In this document: piece after piece, positions 35,698 to 44,578 of the stretch
How the letters are laid out: every line of letters starts with the position of its first letter
Numbering within the stretch: the first letter of the stretch is position 1
Assembly: GCF_014643835.1 (NCBI RefSeq)
Contig: NZ_BMKD01000007.1
Span: 62,001 to 126,000, forward strand
Direction: 5' to 3'
Length of the DNA: 64,000 bases
From: Mucilaginibacter rubeus
GTDB taxonomy: Bacteria > Bacteroidota > Bacteroidia > Sphingobacteriales > Sphingobacteriaceae
Translations under genes and position numbers: made by a program
Notes under the pieces: generated by a model
What the model was told of the DNA's origin: nothing
Seen by the model: the letters and a program-made list of their open reading frames with translations, nothing else
Databases searched by the model: none

Positions 35698-37035
35698 ATG
35701 CTGCCAGTTAATCAGTTTGTTAATTTTATTGAGCAAAACAACTTATTTACGCCTGCTGCCAAAATACTGGCAGCTGTAAGCGGCGGCATCGATTCGGTTT
35801 TAATGGTACACCTGCTTAAAGCCGCGGGTTATGATTTTGGTATTGCCCATTGTAACTTTCAACTGCGTGGTAATGAAGCCCTGCGCGATCAGGCCTTTTG
35901 CCGTGACCTCGCCACAGCTCTTGGTGTACCTTTTCATACTGTTAATTTTGATACAGAGCAATACGCCGCAGACAACAGGGTATCCATACAAATGGCAGCC
36001 CGCGATTTGCGTTATCAGTGGTTTGAAACCATGGGTCAGCAATCAGGTTATGAGGTTGTTGCGCTTGCTCACCACCAAAACGATACTATCGAAACAATAT
36101 TGTTAAACCTTACACGCGGTACCGGAATTGCCGGCCTGCACGGCATTTTGCCCAAAAACGGCAGGTTGGTACGGCCTCTGCTTTTTCTTAACCGCACGGA
36201 GATACAGACAATTGTTAGTGCCGAAGGTTTAGCTTTTGTTGAAGACAGTTCCAATGCCTCGGCAAAATATGCCCGCAATAAGATCAGGCTTGAAGTAGTA
36301 CCTAAGCTGAAGGAACTGAACCCATCGCTGGAAAAAACATTTGAAAACAACCTGCTCCATTTCCGTGACCTGGAACTATTGCTTGAACTTAAGCTTGATG
36401 AATTAAGGCAAGCGTTGCCGCAGATACATAATGACCTTACATACCTGCCCATTACCAAAGTAAAAAACCTAAACCCCAAACGGCTGCTTCTTTTTAAACT
36501 GCTGGATGAATACGGTTTTAATGAAACTACCATCGACGATCTCATTGCCTCACTTGATAAACATCCGGGCCGGGTATTTGAGTCCGGAACACATACCTTA
36601 TTGCTTGACAGGGAAAACATCATTCTCAAACAAAAAACAGCGACCCACCTGTCCGAAGTTATTATCAATGCCACAGACCATGAAGCAAATTTTGGCGTTT
36701 ATAAGCTTAACCTGCTGCATGATGATAGTCCGCTGATTATAAAAGATAATCCGTTGGCAGTATCCATTGATGCTGATAAGTTAGTTTATCCGTTAAAAAT
36801 GCGTACCTGGCACGAGGGCGATCATTTTTTCCCTTTGGGGATGAAGGGCAAAAAAAAGCTGAGCGACTTTTTTATTAATCAAAAAGTGCCGCTGCATCAA
36901 AAGGAAGAAATCCCAATCCTGGTAAATGGCAATGGCGAAATTATGTGGGTTGGCGGCTATCGCCCCGATGAAAGGTATAAAGTGAGTGATAACACTAAAA
37001 AAGTTACTATCTTCGAACTGTTTAAACTAACATGA
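35698..37035 (+). CDS. tilS: tRNA(Ile)-lysidine synthase TilS
   Basis: TilS attaches lysine to C34 of the tRNA-Ile with anticodon CAU, changing both its charging and its decoding to AUA. The PP-loop SGGIDS (28-33) for ATP binding is clear, and the N-terminal ATPase domain extends to about residue 215. A linker and the C-terminal TilS domain (about 365-440) with MRTWHEGDHFFPLGMKGKKKL (split MRTWHEGDHF and FPLGMKGKKKL) follow. The length of 445 residues is normal. The last 4 bp overlap the next gene's start. Confidence 0.97.
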   Translation: MLPVNQFVNFIEQNNLFTPAAKILAAVSGGIDSVLMVHLLKAAGYDFGIAHCNFQLRGNEALRDQAFCRDLATALGVPFHTVNFDTEQYAADNRVSIQMAARDLRYQWFETMGQQSGYEVVALAHHQNDTIETILLNLTRGTGIAGLHGILPKNGRLVRPLLFLNRTEIQTIVSAEGLAFVEDSSNASAKYARNKIRLEVVPKLKELNPSLEKTFENNLLHFRDLELLLELKLDELRQALPQIHNDLTYLPITKVKNLNPKRLLLFKLLDEYGFNETTIDDLIASLDKHPGRVFESGTHTLLLDRENIILKQKTATHLSEVIINATDHEANFGVYKLNLLHDDSPLIIKDNPLAVSIDADKLVYPLKMRTWHEGDHFFPLGMKGKKKLSDFFINQKVPLHQKEEIPILVNGNGEIMWVGGYRPDERYKVSDNTKKVTIFELFKLT

Positions 37036-37514
37036 GCGATAAATCCGTTTTTACCGAAAAACAATACCTTGGCCGGGAATTTATACCGCTAACCATACGC
37101 CTGGTTTTAGCCATGTTTTGTTTTGCTGCCTACTTTTTTACCGACGAACGTGAACGAAACGGCGATTTACTGGTTGTTGTAGGTTTTGCCATCATCATTA
37201 TTTCCATTATTATGGGGTTCCTGCTGCATTTTCGCACCCGTGTAGAAAACAAAAGCGTTATGCTCGATGGCTTATGGACAACCAAACTGGTAAAAATAGA
37301 TTTGAACAGCATTGTCAAGGCTGAAAAAGGTACCTATAGCCGCTATCTTTTCAACAACCCGGTTTATAACCTGCACACCAAAGGTACCATCCGCTTTTTC
37401 ACATCAGGCAACGAAGCTATCCACCTTACAGATCGCGATGGCCTGCTTTATATCATCGGCTCCAAACATCCTAATGAGTTTTTGAGGGCGGTAAAGGAAG
37501 AAATGAAGAAGTAA
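37032..37514 (+). CDS. Small membrane protein, PH-like, overlapping tilS
   Basis: A 160-residue protein with two membrane segments (about 20-37 and 48-65) and a cytoplasmic beta-rich C-terminal region reminiscent of bacterial PH-like domains (about 70-155). I cannot assign a function. Its ATG overlaps the tilS stop (ATGA), so it is co-translated with tilS, an arrangement I recognise as frequent in this group. Nothing in the sequence shows catalysis. Confidence 0.75.
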   Translation: MSDKSVFTEKQYLGREFIPLTIRLVLAMFCFAAYFFTDERERNGDLLVVVGFAIIIISIIMGFLLHFRTRVENKSVMLDGLWTTKLVKIDLNSIVKAEKGTYSRYLFNNPVYNLHTKGTIRFFTSGNEAIHLTDRDGLLYIIGSKHPNEFLRAVKEEMKK

Positions 37515-37731
37515 TCAGTCCCCTTAATGCACTGACCATCAACCGCCTGATTCAGGTAAAATTACGCGCTCACATTTACCATATTGAGTAAAACTACTTA
37601 CGTTATTTAAAATACCACCGTTTATATTTGGACCGTATGCTACAGGCAGCCTTTTGAATAAAGCTTTTGCCTTATATGTTACAACGGCACCATTAGTTTC
37701 TATCAAATAGTTTAACCTTAAAGTAATTGGT

Positions 37732-38673
37732 ATGAACCTCTTTAAAAGTGCATTGCTTTGGTATTTATGTATCATGAGCAACCTGGCCTTTGCACAAATA
37801 ATCAGCCGCCCCAGGCCGCAATCTACTCCTCAGGTTATTATGCGCCGTATGCCCACCCGTTATGCGTTTTCAACAGAACAGCAAAGAAGGCTTGATTCAT
37901 TATTAAGAGCTTATAAAATAAAAGCAAACGACCTAAGACGGGTGTCGCCTGTTGTATCTGAACGTAGTTTAATGATATTACAGACTGAAACCCGGCAAAA
38001 AGCCAGTCAACTGCTCACTACCGATCAAAAACAAAATTTCCAGGCGTTATCGCAGGATACCCTGATGGTGGCTTTTGACAAAGCAGTTGCCCCTATTAAG
38101 TCTTTCCCTTTTCCTCCGCCCTCAGGTTATACTTATGCGGTACTTGACGATGCGATTTTTAGCAGCTGCCAGTTATTAGGCGATGCAAGCAACATTATCT
38201 ATAGAGCCATTACTTCATCAAATTGCAATTATGGTGACGTTGGGTACTACGCTATTCCTGATGGCTTTGTAGTAGTTACCAAAGTAGAAGAAATTAATGA
38301 CGATGCTACTTCCGTTAGCGGCAGTGACCGTTTTTCTGAAGGGCGGTACCAAAGTATGAGCCTGTTAGATTTTTTTGCTCCCCGTAAAGGATATTTCAGG
38401 GTTTTCGCTTTTTTGGTAACGGATGTGCCATTTAACGCAACCAGCACACCTGTAACCGCAGGCAATGCACTGGAATGGATCCGTATGGCAGCCAATGTTT
38501 TACCGGATGCCATTAAAAAGAAACCTTTTAAGCCGGGATATAATTGCACTGTAATTGTTTATGAATTTAAATCGGAGGAGGCCAACACGCATTTGTCACC
38601 TTTGTTATCACCCCGGTTCAATGCTCAAACCCATCTCCAAAAATCACATATAGCCGAAAGCTTACAACCCTGA
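37732..38673 (+). CDS. Secreted protein of unknown function (313 aa)
   Basis: A protein with a likely signal peptide (MNLFKSALLWYLCIMSNLAFAQ). It then has a helical, charged region (about 40-125; a Spy-like or coiled segment with EQQRRLDSLLRAYK) and a beta-rich C-terminal part with aromatic and cysteine residues. I do not recognise the family. The next gene, a small membrane protein, starts 2 bp after its stop, so the two form a unit. The 217-bp gap upstream is AT-rich and carries no obvious -7 box. Confidence 0.7.
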   Translation: MNLFKSALLWYLCIMSNLAFAQIISRPRPQSTPQVIMRRMPTRYAFSTEQQRRLDSLLRAYKIKANDLRRVSPVVSERSLMILQTETRQKASQLLTTDQKQNFQALSQDTLMVAFDKAVAPIKSFPFPPPSGYTYAVLDDAIFSSCQLLGDASNIIYRAITSSNCNYGDVGYYAIPDGFVVVTKVEEINDDATSVSGSDRFSEGRYQSMSLLDFFAPRKGYFRVFAFLVTDVPFNATSTPVTAGNALEWIRMAANVLPDAIKKKPFKPGYNCTVIVYEFKSEEANTHLSPLLSPRFNAQTHLQKSHIAESLQP

Positions 38674-38675
38674 TT

Positions 38676-39113
38676 ATGGCCTCGATCATTAAATATAAAG
38701 CCCAGAAAAAGCTAACAACAGTTTGGTTTTGTTCATCCGCATTGCTTTTGATTTACGTAATTTTATGGCAGATGACCGGTAAAGAGACCATTACAGATAT
38801 TGCATCATGGTTATTACAGCATCTTGTCCCCTACCTCACTCTCATTACAACAGGTTTTATAGTGGCTTATAGTCAGGAAAACAAATACGACAATGCACAA
38901 ATAGATATTTTCTTTTACAGGCTATCATTGTTGGTAAGCATTTTTTATATAGGTTTCCTCCTGGTGGTTTTGGTTATGATCCCTAAAGATCAATTTCAGC
39001 ACGGTCAGCAATATGCCAAAGATTCCTTTGAACAAACCAGCAAGATATTGCCTTATTTTGAGGCGATACTGGGCGGTGTACTTGGGGTATTTTTTACCAA
39101 GAAAAGTGATTGA
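38676..39113 (+). CDS. Small membrane protein of unknown function (145 aa)
   Basis: It has three or four hydrophobic segments (about 17-35, 45-62, 83-105 and near 125-140). No known motif is seen. It is co-transcribed with the preceding secreted protein, with a 2-bp gap, and probably forms a functional pair with it. It is convergent with the TlpA-like gene, 30 bp away. Confidence 0.7.
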   Translation: MASIIKYKAQKKLTTVWFCSSALLLIYVILWQMTGKETITDIASWLLQHLVPYLTLITTGFIVAYSQENKYDNAQIDIFFYRLSLLVSIFYIGFLLVVLVMIPKDQFQHGQQYAKDSFEQTSKILPYFEAILGGVLGVFFTKKSD

Positions 39114-39143
39114 AAATTTTTCTGCACATTTTCAATAATCATA

Positions 39144-40613
39144 TTATCTACTTCCCATTATTAAGTTTTTCAACTCATCAATAAAACCGGGCTCTGTGGG
39201 TTGATAAAAGTTTGACGATATTATTTTTAAGTTATCCAAAATCACATATCGCGGAATAGATGATATATTTAACTGGCGCACAATAGCTGATTTAGTTGCC
39301 GCACCAAGGTGATAATTGTTTATTCCAAGATGTTTTTTTTCGGCCAGGGATGCGGTTTTCCAGGATGCTTCTTTTTGATCGAGATTAATCGAAATTACCT
39401 CAACAGCATTTTTTCTCAATGCAGATCTTAAACTATCCATCACAGGCAATTGAGCCCTGCAGGGCGAACACCAACTTGCCCAAAAATCCAATATGTAAAA
39501 CTGTTTCTTCGATTTAAGCAGATGATTCAATGATGTTTTTTTTCCTTTTAAATCAACTAACATATCATTTGCTATAATCAGCTTGCCATCCACAATGTTA
39601 CTCATAATGCTATCGAGATGTATCAAATAGGCTGTATTAACCATCTTTCTCCTGTAGTCCTTTATTATTTCGCCAAATTCAGCTCCTTTTTTTACCGGCG
39701 AATGAGTTAAACAAATAATAAGATAGCTGGCTTTAAACCTGCCCAAATTAGCTGCCGATGCTTCTTTATATATAGTAATGCCATTAACATAGTCCTCACC
39801 TTTGTTAATGATTTTGAGCCTGACGTAGCCGTCAATCACACTCAATAAATCTTCGGCCAAAAATAGGTGTGGGCTATTTAAAACATGCTCGATATCCTCA
39901 CTCAACTTTGAAAGTACAGGTAAAGCAGGCTCAAAGTATTGGCCATTACCCTCATAAAGCCAATTAAACAACCGTTTGTAATAATGAAGTTTACAGTTGA
40001 TTGTCAGTTGCTCAAATGCTGATGAATCTATTTGAAAATTAGCCAAAAGGCCATTGATCCTATCCGTTTCTTCTCGAAATTTTCTATTAAATTCTGTATA
40101 AAAAGATTTCCAAAGTTCATTCTTGGAGGATACTGCTTTGCCGCCGGGCGCAGTAGTATAGTTGGTATAATATGAAATAGAATCGTTGGATAATACAATT
40201 CCTTTTTTTAATCTTTCTGTATTCAGAAATCCCTGGCTTGTTAATGATAAATTCAATGTATCTCCAGGCGATGCAAGTACTGAAAACTTTCTTTCTTTCG
40301 TGCTTTTATCTTTTCCAAACTCAAAAAAAGTCATTGTTAAGGCAACAGGAATATCTGTTGTTACATTACGTATAATTACAGTATCCTTTTCCCCGGGATT
40401 GATAAATTTGAGTTGCTTTGCTTCCAAAAAAGCGTTCATATACTCGAGCCTGAACTGCTCATGGGCTTTAAGCCGGAATACAATCGTTGCTTTAGAGCCG
40501 TTTTCCGTTGCTTGACTATGAATTGATTTGTGCTGATCAGGCCGAAACGCGGCAAAGAGCTGAACACATATTACAGATAGTAATATCTGGTAAAAAATTG
40601 ATTTAAGGCTCAT
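39144..40613 (-). CDS. TlpA-like thiol:disulfide oxidoreductase with long N-terminal domain
   Basis: A 489-residue exported protein with a hydrophobic N-terminus (SIFYQILLSVICVQLFAAF). Residues 40-150 form a beta-rich domain like the DUF4369 part of Bacteroidota TlpA proteins, residues 160-345 are mostly helical, and the C-terminal thioredoxin domain (about 350-489) carries the redox pair Cys382 and Cys385 in WASWCSPC. The conserved cis-proline stands in ISSIPRYVI. It would reduce or exchange disulfides in the periplasm; partners are unknown. It is a single gene, convergent with the upstream membrane protein gene. Confidence 0.87.
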   Translation of the reverse strand: MSLKSIFYQILLSVICVQLFAAFRPDQHKSIHSQATENGSKATIVFRLKAHEQFRLEYMNAFLEAKQLKFINPGEKDTVIIRNVTTDIPVALTMTFFEFGKDKSTKERKFSVLASPGDTLNLSLTSQGFLNTERLKKGIVLSNDSISYYTNYTTAPGGKAVSSKNELWKSFYTEFNRKFREETDRINGLLANFQIDSSAFEQLTINCKLHYYKRLFNWLYEGNGQYFEPALPVLSKLSEDIEHVLNSPHLFLAEDLLSVIDGYVRLKIINKGEDYVNGITIYKEASAANLGRFKASYLIICLTHSPVKKGAEFGEIIKDYRRKMVNTAYLIHLDSIMSNIVDGKLIIANDMLVDLKGKKTSLNHLLKSKKQFYILDFWASWCSPCRAQLPVMDSLRSALRKNAVEVISINLDQKEASWKTASLAEKKHLGINNYHLGAATKSAIVRQLNISSIPRYVILDNLKIISSNFYQPTEPGFIDELKNLIMGSR

Positions 40614-40704
40614 AGATAAGGTTTATATCGGATTATAACTCAAATATAAACAGATTATTATATCGCTTATAGCCCGTTAAAGATATATCATGCGTAAATA
40701 TTCA

Positions 40705-41586
40705 CTACTCACTCTCCATCACCTTCATCAATTCCTCAATAAATAAAATAGCTGCCCTTTTACGGTAAACACCTTTTTGCCATAATATGTATGATTGCCT
40801 TTTGATATCTTTTGATTCGATGGGGATGGCGATAACTTTATTCCAGCCTATGATAGCTTTTTCATTCAGGATAGTTGCCCAATGGCCGTTCTCAACCAAG
40901 GCTAATAATGAATGCACATCATTGAGCTCGATTTTTATATTGGGCACTATCTTTTTACGGTTAAACAGATCATTGATAAAATCGCGCGAACTGAAGCCTT
41001 TTCCCGGCAGGATGAGGTCAAGCTTAGCCAATTCTTCCAAACTTACTTTTTTGAGTTGGGCCAGCGGATTATTTTTAGATACCACCATGACCACGCTCGA
41101 GCTAAACAATTCCTGCATTTCCAGGTCTTCGTCGTCGCTTTCATTGTGGAAAGCGAGGATCATATCCAGTTCGGCCAGGCGTAGTTTCTTTTCTAATTCT
41201 TCCGGGCTGCCATAGGTGATAAAGATTTTGATACCGGGGTATTTTGTACTGAATGGTGCCAACGCGGGTAATAACAAAGAAGTAAATGCATATGAAACGC
41301 CAAGGTTCAACTCGCCAATGGTGGCGTTCTGCAATTCGCTGATGGCCTGCTTGCTCCGCTGCACATCGTTAAGGATTTTGCGGGCATGAGTTAAAAATAC
41401 ATGACCGGCCTCAGTGATCCGTACGTGCTTGCCAATCCTGTCGAACAGCAGCATGCCCAGTTCCTCTTCCAGTTGTTTGATTTGCTGTGATAACGTGCTT
41501 TGTGTTATAAACACAGCAGCTGCTGCCTCAGTGAAGTTCATGGTTTCGGCAGCTTTAACAAAGTATTGCAATTGACGCAATTCCAT
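40705..41586 (-). CDS. LysR-family transcriptional regulator
   Basis: A LysR-type regulator of about 293 residues. The winged helix lies at 1-60 (MELRQLQYFVKAAETMNFTEAA with helix-turn-helix VFITQSTLSQQIKQLEEELG, read as VFITQSTLSQ then QIKQLEEELG), and the effector-binding domain spans 90-290. The ATG at 41586 is preferred to an in-frame TTG at 41592. The gene is divergent from an MFS exporter with a 143-bp gap, the classic LysR arrangement, so the transporter is its likely target. The inducer is unknown. In the gap, AAACAATC and ATTGAATTG-type short inverted stretches might be its binding sites but are not decisive. Confidence 0.93.
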   Translation of the reverse strand: MELRQLQYFVKAAETMNFTEAAAAVFITQSTLSQQIKQLEEELGMLLFDRIGKHVRITEAGHVFLTHARKILNDVQRSKQAISELQNATIGELNLGVSYAFTSLLLPALAPFSTKYPGIKIFITYGSPEELEKKLRLAELDMILAFHNESDDEDLEMQELFSSSVVMVVSKNNPLAQLKKVSLEELAKLDLILPGKGFSSRDFINDLFNRKKIVPNIKIELNDVHSLLALVENGHWATILNEKAIIGWNKVIAIPIESKDIKRQSYILWQKGVYRKRAAILFIEELMKVMESE

Positions 41587-41729
41587 AATCAATCGTTTTT
41601 ATCTATCAATCCTATTAAAACAATCTATTTTACAAATGTATTGATATGGGCGATATTTGCAACATAAAACAATTCAATAGTCTTGCATTAAGTACTCCCC
41701 TGAATTTGCTTTTGTTATGAATTGAACAA

Positions 41730-42968
41730 ATGAATGTGTTTCGCTCTTTAAAATACCGTAATTTCAAGCTGTTTTTTTACGGTCAGTCAATATCCCTCAT
41801 TGGCACATGGATGCAAAAAACAGCAGTGAGCTGGTTGGTTTATCGCCTCACCGGTTCGGCCCTTTTATTAGGGATTGTGAGTTTTGTGAGCCTGATCCCG
41901 TCATTAATATTGGCACCCTATGCGGGCAGTATTGTTGACAGGCATAACCGTTACCGCATTTTAGTTATTACCCAGGTAGTATCCATGCTTCAAGCCGGTG
42001 CTTTTGCGTTCATGATCTTTTTCAAAATCTATAATATTCCCGCTATTATTGGCCTCAGCCTGTTGCAGGGCATTGTAAACGCCTTTGACGTTACCTGCCG
42101 TCAATCACTAATGGTTGATATGGTTGATGACAAGGCCGATTTGCCTAATGCCATCGCCTTAAACTCAACCATGACCAACCTGGCACGCATCGCGGGCCCC
42201 GCCATTGCAGGCATCGTACTAAGTGCTTTTGGTGAGGATGTTTGTTTCTTTGGCAACTTTTTGAGCTATATCCCTGTGCTCACCTGTTTATTTATGATGA
42301 AGCTAAACACCATAGTGCCTGTCCGTTCAGAAAAAAGTATCTGGACAGAATTACAGGAAGGTTTCAGATACGTATCCGGTGACAGCGACCTGAGCAGCAT
42401 GATCCTGATGCTTACTGCAAGCAGCCTGTTTGTGATACCATTTAATACACTGATGCCAATCTTCGCCAAAGATCTTTTTAATGGCGATGCAAAAACCTTC
42501 AGCTGGTTTGAGAGCGCAGCTGGTTTAGGCTCAGTAATTAGTGCTGTATATCTGGCTAACCTGAAGAGTAATAAAAACCTGGTAAAGATCATGTCGATAG
42601 CAAGTCTTATTTTTGGTACAAGCGTGCTGATGGTGGCCTATGCAGGCAAACTCCCTTTTGCTTTAATATTTATGGTATTTACCGGGGTTGGTATGATGGC
42701 GCAAACATCGGCCATCAACACCTATATCCAAACCCATGCTATCCCGGCTATGCGGGCAAGGGCTATCAGCTATTATGTAATGGCTTACCAGGGCATGATC
42801 CCGGTGGGAAGTTTGATGGCCGGTTGGTTAGCCAATGAGCTTGGGCCACGCAGGGCTGTTTGTATTGAGGGAATTATCGGGGTATTAGCAACCGCACTCT
42901 TTGTATTATATAAAAGAAGACAAGCTGCCGGGGAAAGTGTTGAAGGCAAAGCGATGTTCGTTAAGTAA
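41730..42968 (+). CDS. MFS transporter (EntS/DHA3-like)
   Basis: A 412-residue major facilitator with 12 predicted membrane segments. It begins FRSLKYRNFKLFFYGQSISL, as in the enterobactin exporter/macrolide efflux subgroup, and has the loop 2-3 signature AGSIVDRHNRYR. It probably exports a small molecule. The divergent LysR gene is a likely regulator. A hairpin terminator with AAGCCCTT/AAGGGCTT follows at 42998. Confidence 0.92.
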   Translation: MNVFRSLKYRNFKLFFYGQSISLIGTWMQKTAVSWLVYRLTGSALLLGIVSFVSLIPSLILAPYAGSIVDRHNRYRILVITQVVSMLQAGAFAFMIFFKIYNIPAIIGLSLLQGIVNAFDVTCRQSLMVDMVDDKADLPNAIALNSTMTNLARIAGPAIAGIVLSAFGEDVCFFGNFLSYIPVLTCLFMMKLNTIVPVRSEKSIWTELQEGFRYVSGDSDLSSMILMLTASSLFVIPFNTLMPIFAKDLFNGDAKTFSWFESAAGLGSVISAVYLANLKSNKNLVKIMSIASLIFGTSVLMVAYAGKLPFALIFMVFTGVGMMAQTSAINTYIQTHAIPAMRARAISYYVMAYQGMIPVGSLMAGWLANELGPRRAVCIEGIIGVLATALFVLYKRRQAAGESVEGKAMFVK

Positions 42969-42997
42969 ATCTATTTCATCTATCTGTTTAAATGAAG

Positions 42998-43024
42998 AAG
43001 CCCTTTCAAATTTTGGAAGGGCTT
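42998..43024 (+). terminator. Terminator after MFS gene
   Basis: AAGCCCTT and AAGGGCTT form an 8-bp stem with an 11-nt loop 30 bp after the stop codon, followed by a short T-rich stretch. Confidence 0.65.
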
Positions 43025-43038
43025 TGTTATGATAAAAA

Positions 43039-43150
43039 TGTCATTGCGAGGAGCAAAACGGGAATGAGCTTAGGCGCGACGTGGCAATCGCATGCTATAC
43101 AGGGCGACCATGCTTCCGTGCGATTGCTTTGTATCTTATAATGACGTGAT
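43039..43150 (-). repeat. Palindromic repeat element, copy 2
   Basis: GTCATTGCGAGG at the left and TATAATGACGT at the right are degenerate versions of the arms at 27525-27621; the inner part contains CTATACAGGGCGA, the reverse complement of the loop motif of copy 1. It is therefore a diverged member of the same family, inserted in the other orientation. Confidence 0.7.
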
Positions 43151-43312
43151 TGTAAATCATTGACTATTAAAGGTAAATCTTTGTTTTTAATTATAATGTG
43201 GGCGTTGCCTCCGGCCCGGGCTATCCGCTACAAGTCCTCGCCTTGCCCACACACAAGGCCTCCGCACGCTGTGGGCTTTCCGCTACTATCCCTAACGCTG
43301 TCCTACACACCA
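43118..43312 (+). repeat. Composite repeat (GGGCGTTGCC element), copy 2
   Basis: It repeats the module order of 16245-16430: a palindrome arm (CTTATAATGACGT), an AT-rich stretch, GGGCGTTGCCT, GGCCCGGGCTATCCGCT, a variable spacer, and CCGCTACTATCCCTAACGC. The spacer is rich in GC palindromes (CACACAAGGCC, CGCTGTGGG). The remaining bases to 43411 are a degenerate palindrome and the end of the oxygenase gene's 3' flank. Confidence 0.7.
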
Positions 43313-43411
43313 TAGCTTAAATATATCAAATCGGAGACGTCATTTAATTTTTTTTCAGGGTTTTCCTGATGGTCATTCACAATGACGCTTTTTTTTGACC
43401 TCCTTTATATT

Positions 43412-44374
43412 TTACATCTTCAAACCAATCTCCCTCAAGCGTTCATCCAGATACTCACCGGCAGTGATATCAGTATACAGCTTAGGATGCTGGTCATCAA
43501 TGCACGAATCCAGACTGGTCAAATCCATACCTGATTTTGGGTGCAGGAAAAACGGTACCGAGAAACGTGAAAACTTCATCAACTCACGCGGCGGGTTCAC
43601 CACACGGTGAGTGGTTGATTTCAGTTTATTGTTAGTTAAACGCTGCAGCATGTCGCCAACGTTAACTACCAGATCTTCGCCGTAAGCTTTAACCGGGAAC
43701 CAGGTATTATCGCGGGTTAACAGTTCAAGACCATCGGCGCTGGCTCCTATTAACAGGGTGATCAGGTTAATATCTTCGTGGGCTCCGGCACGTACAGCAT
43801 CATCAGGCACCGAATCAGGATCGGTTATAGGGAAATAATGCAGGGTGCGAAGTATTGAATTACCGTTATGAACTTTATCATCAAAATAGTTTTCGGGCAA
43901 TTCGAGGTAAACGGCAATTGCGCGGAGCAAATGTTTACCTGCTGCTTCCAGTTTTTTGTAAACTTCGATGGTGGTTGGGTTAAATTCGGGCAGCTCATTA
44001 ACGGTTACATTATCCGGGTACTGTGCTTTCAGCACCTCGTCATCAGTTACGGTTTGGCCAATTTGCCAAAATTCTTTCAGGTCGGGGGTTTTAAAACCTT
44101 TTGCCGTTTCCTTGCCTTTACCGGTGTACCCGCGCTGGCCTGCTAAGCCCGGGATTTCATATTGCTGTTTTACTGCATCGGGCAGGGCAAACAGCGTTTT
44201 AACCTGGTCGTAAAGCCTATCTATCAATTCTTTACTAAGACCGTGATTAGTAATGGTAACAAATCCTGTTTCGTTAAAAGCCTTGCCGATATCGTTCGAA
44301 AATTGCTCGCGTTCATCGGCATTGCCGTTTATATAGGTATTCAGATCCAGGCGTGGAATAGTTATTGTGCTCAT
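43412..44374 (-). CDS. 2-oxoglutarate-Fe(II) oxygenase, isopenicillin N synthase-like
   Basis: A 320-residue non-heme iron dioxygenase. The N-terminal DIOX_N region spans 5-120 (with AFNETGFVTITNHGLS), and the jelly-roll core carries the iron ligands in GAHEDINLITLL (His and Asp) and STTHRVVNP (His). The 2-oxoglutarate arginine and serine lie in RFSVPFF. Such enzymes hydroxylate or desaturate small molecules; the substrate is unknown. The gene stands alone on the minus strand, with repeat-rich DNA downstream. Confidence 0.93.
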   Translation of the reverse strand: MSTITIPRLDLNTYINGNADEREQFSNDIGKAFNETGFVTITNHGLSKELIDRLYDQVKTLFALPDAVKQQYEIPGLAGQRGYTGKGKETAKGFKTPDLKEFWQIGQTVTDDEVLKAQYPDNVTVNELPEFNPTTIEVYKKLEAAGKHLLRAIAVYLELPENYFDDKVHNGNSILRTLHYFPITDPDSVPDDAVRAGAHEDINLITLLIGASADGLELLTRDNTWFPVKAYGEDLVVNVGDMLQRLTNNKLKSTTHRVVNPPRELMKFSRFSVPFFLHPKSGMDLTSLDSCIDDQHPKLYTDITAGEYLDERLREIGLKM

Positions 44375-44578
44375 AGTTATAGTTTATAAAACAGGAAGCA
44401 AAATTATTTAATTTTTAAGCGCGGTACACAAGATAGCAATAAAATTTTATCCCCATAATTACACTGGCTCTGTTCGCATTAACTCGTTAAAACAATTTTT
44501 GCTTTAAACGTTTTATACTTCTGCTTGTCATACATTCAGCAACACCAATGTGACAGGCCATCTTAAACATACATTATT

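Noticed and set aside
36069-36674. 201-codon minus-strand frame within tilS
   Set aside because: It is a shadow of the tilS gene; the tilS motifs are clear.
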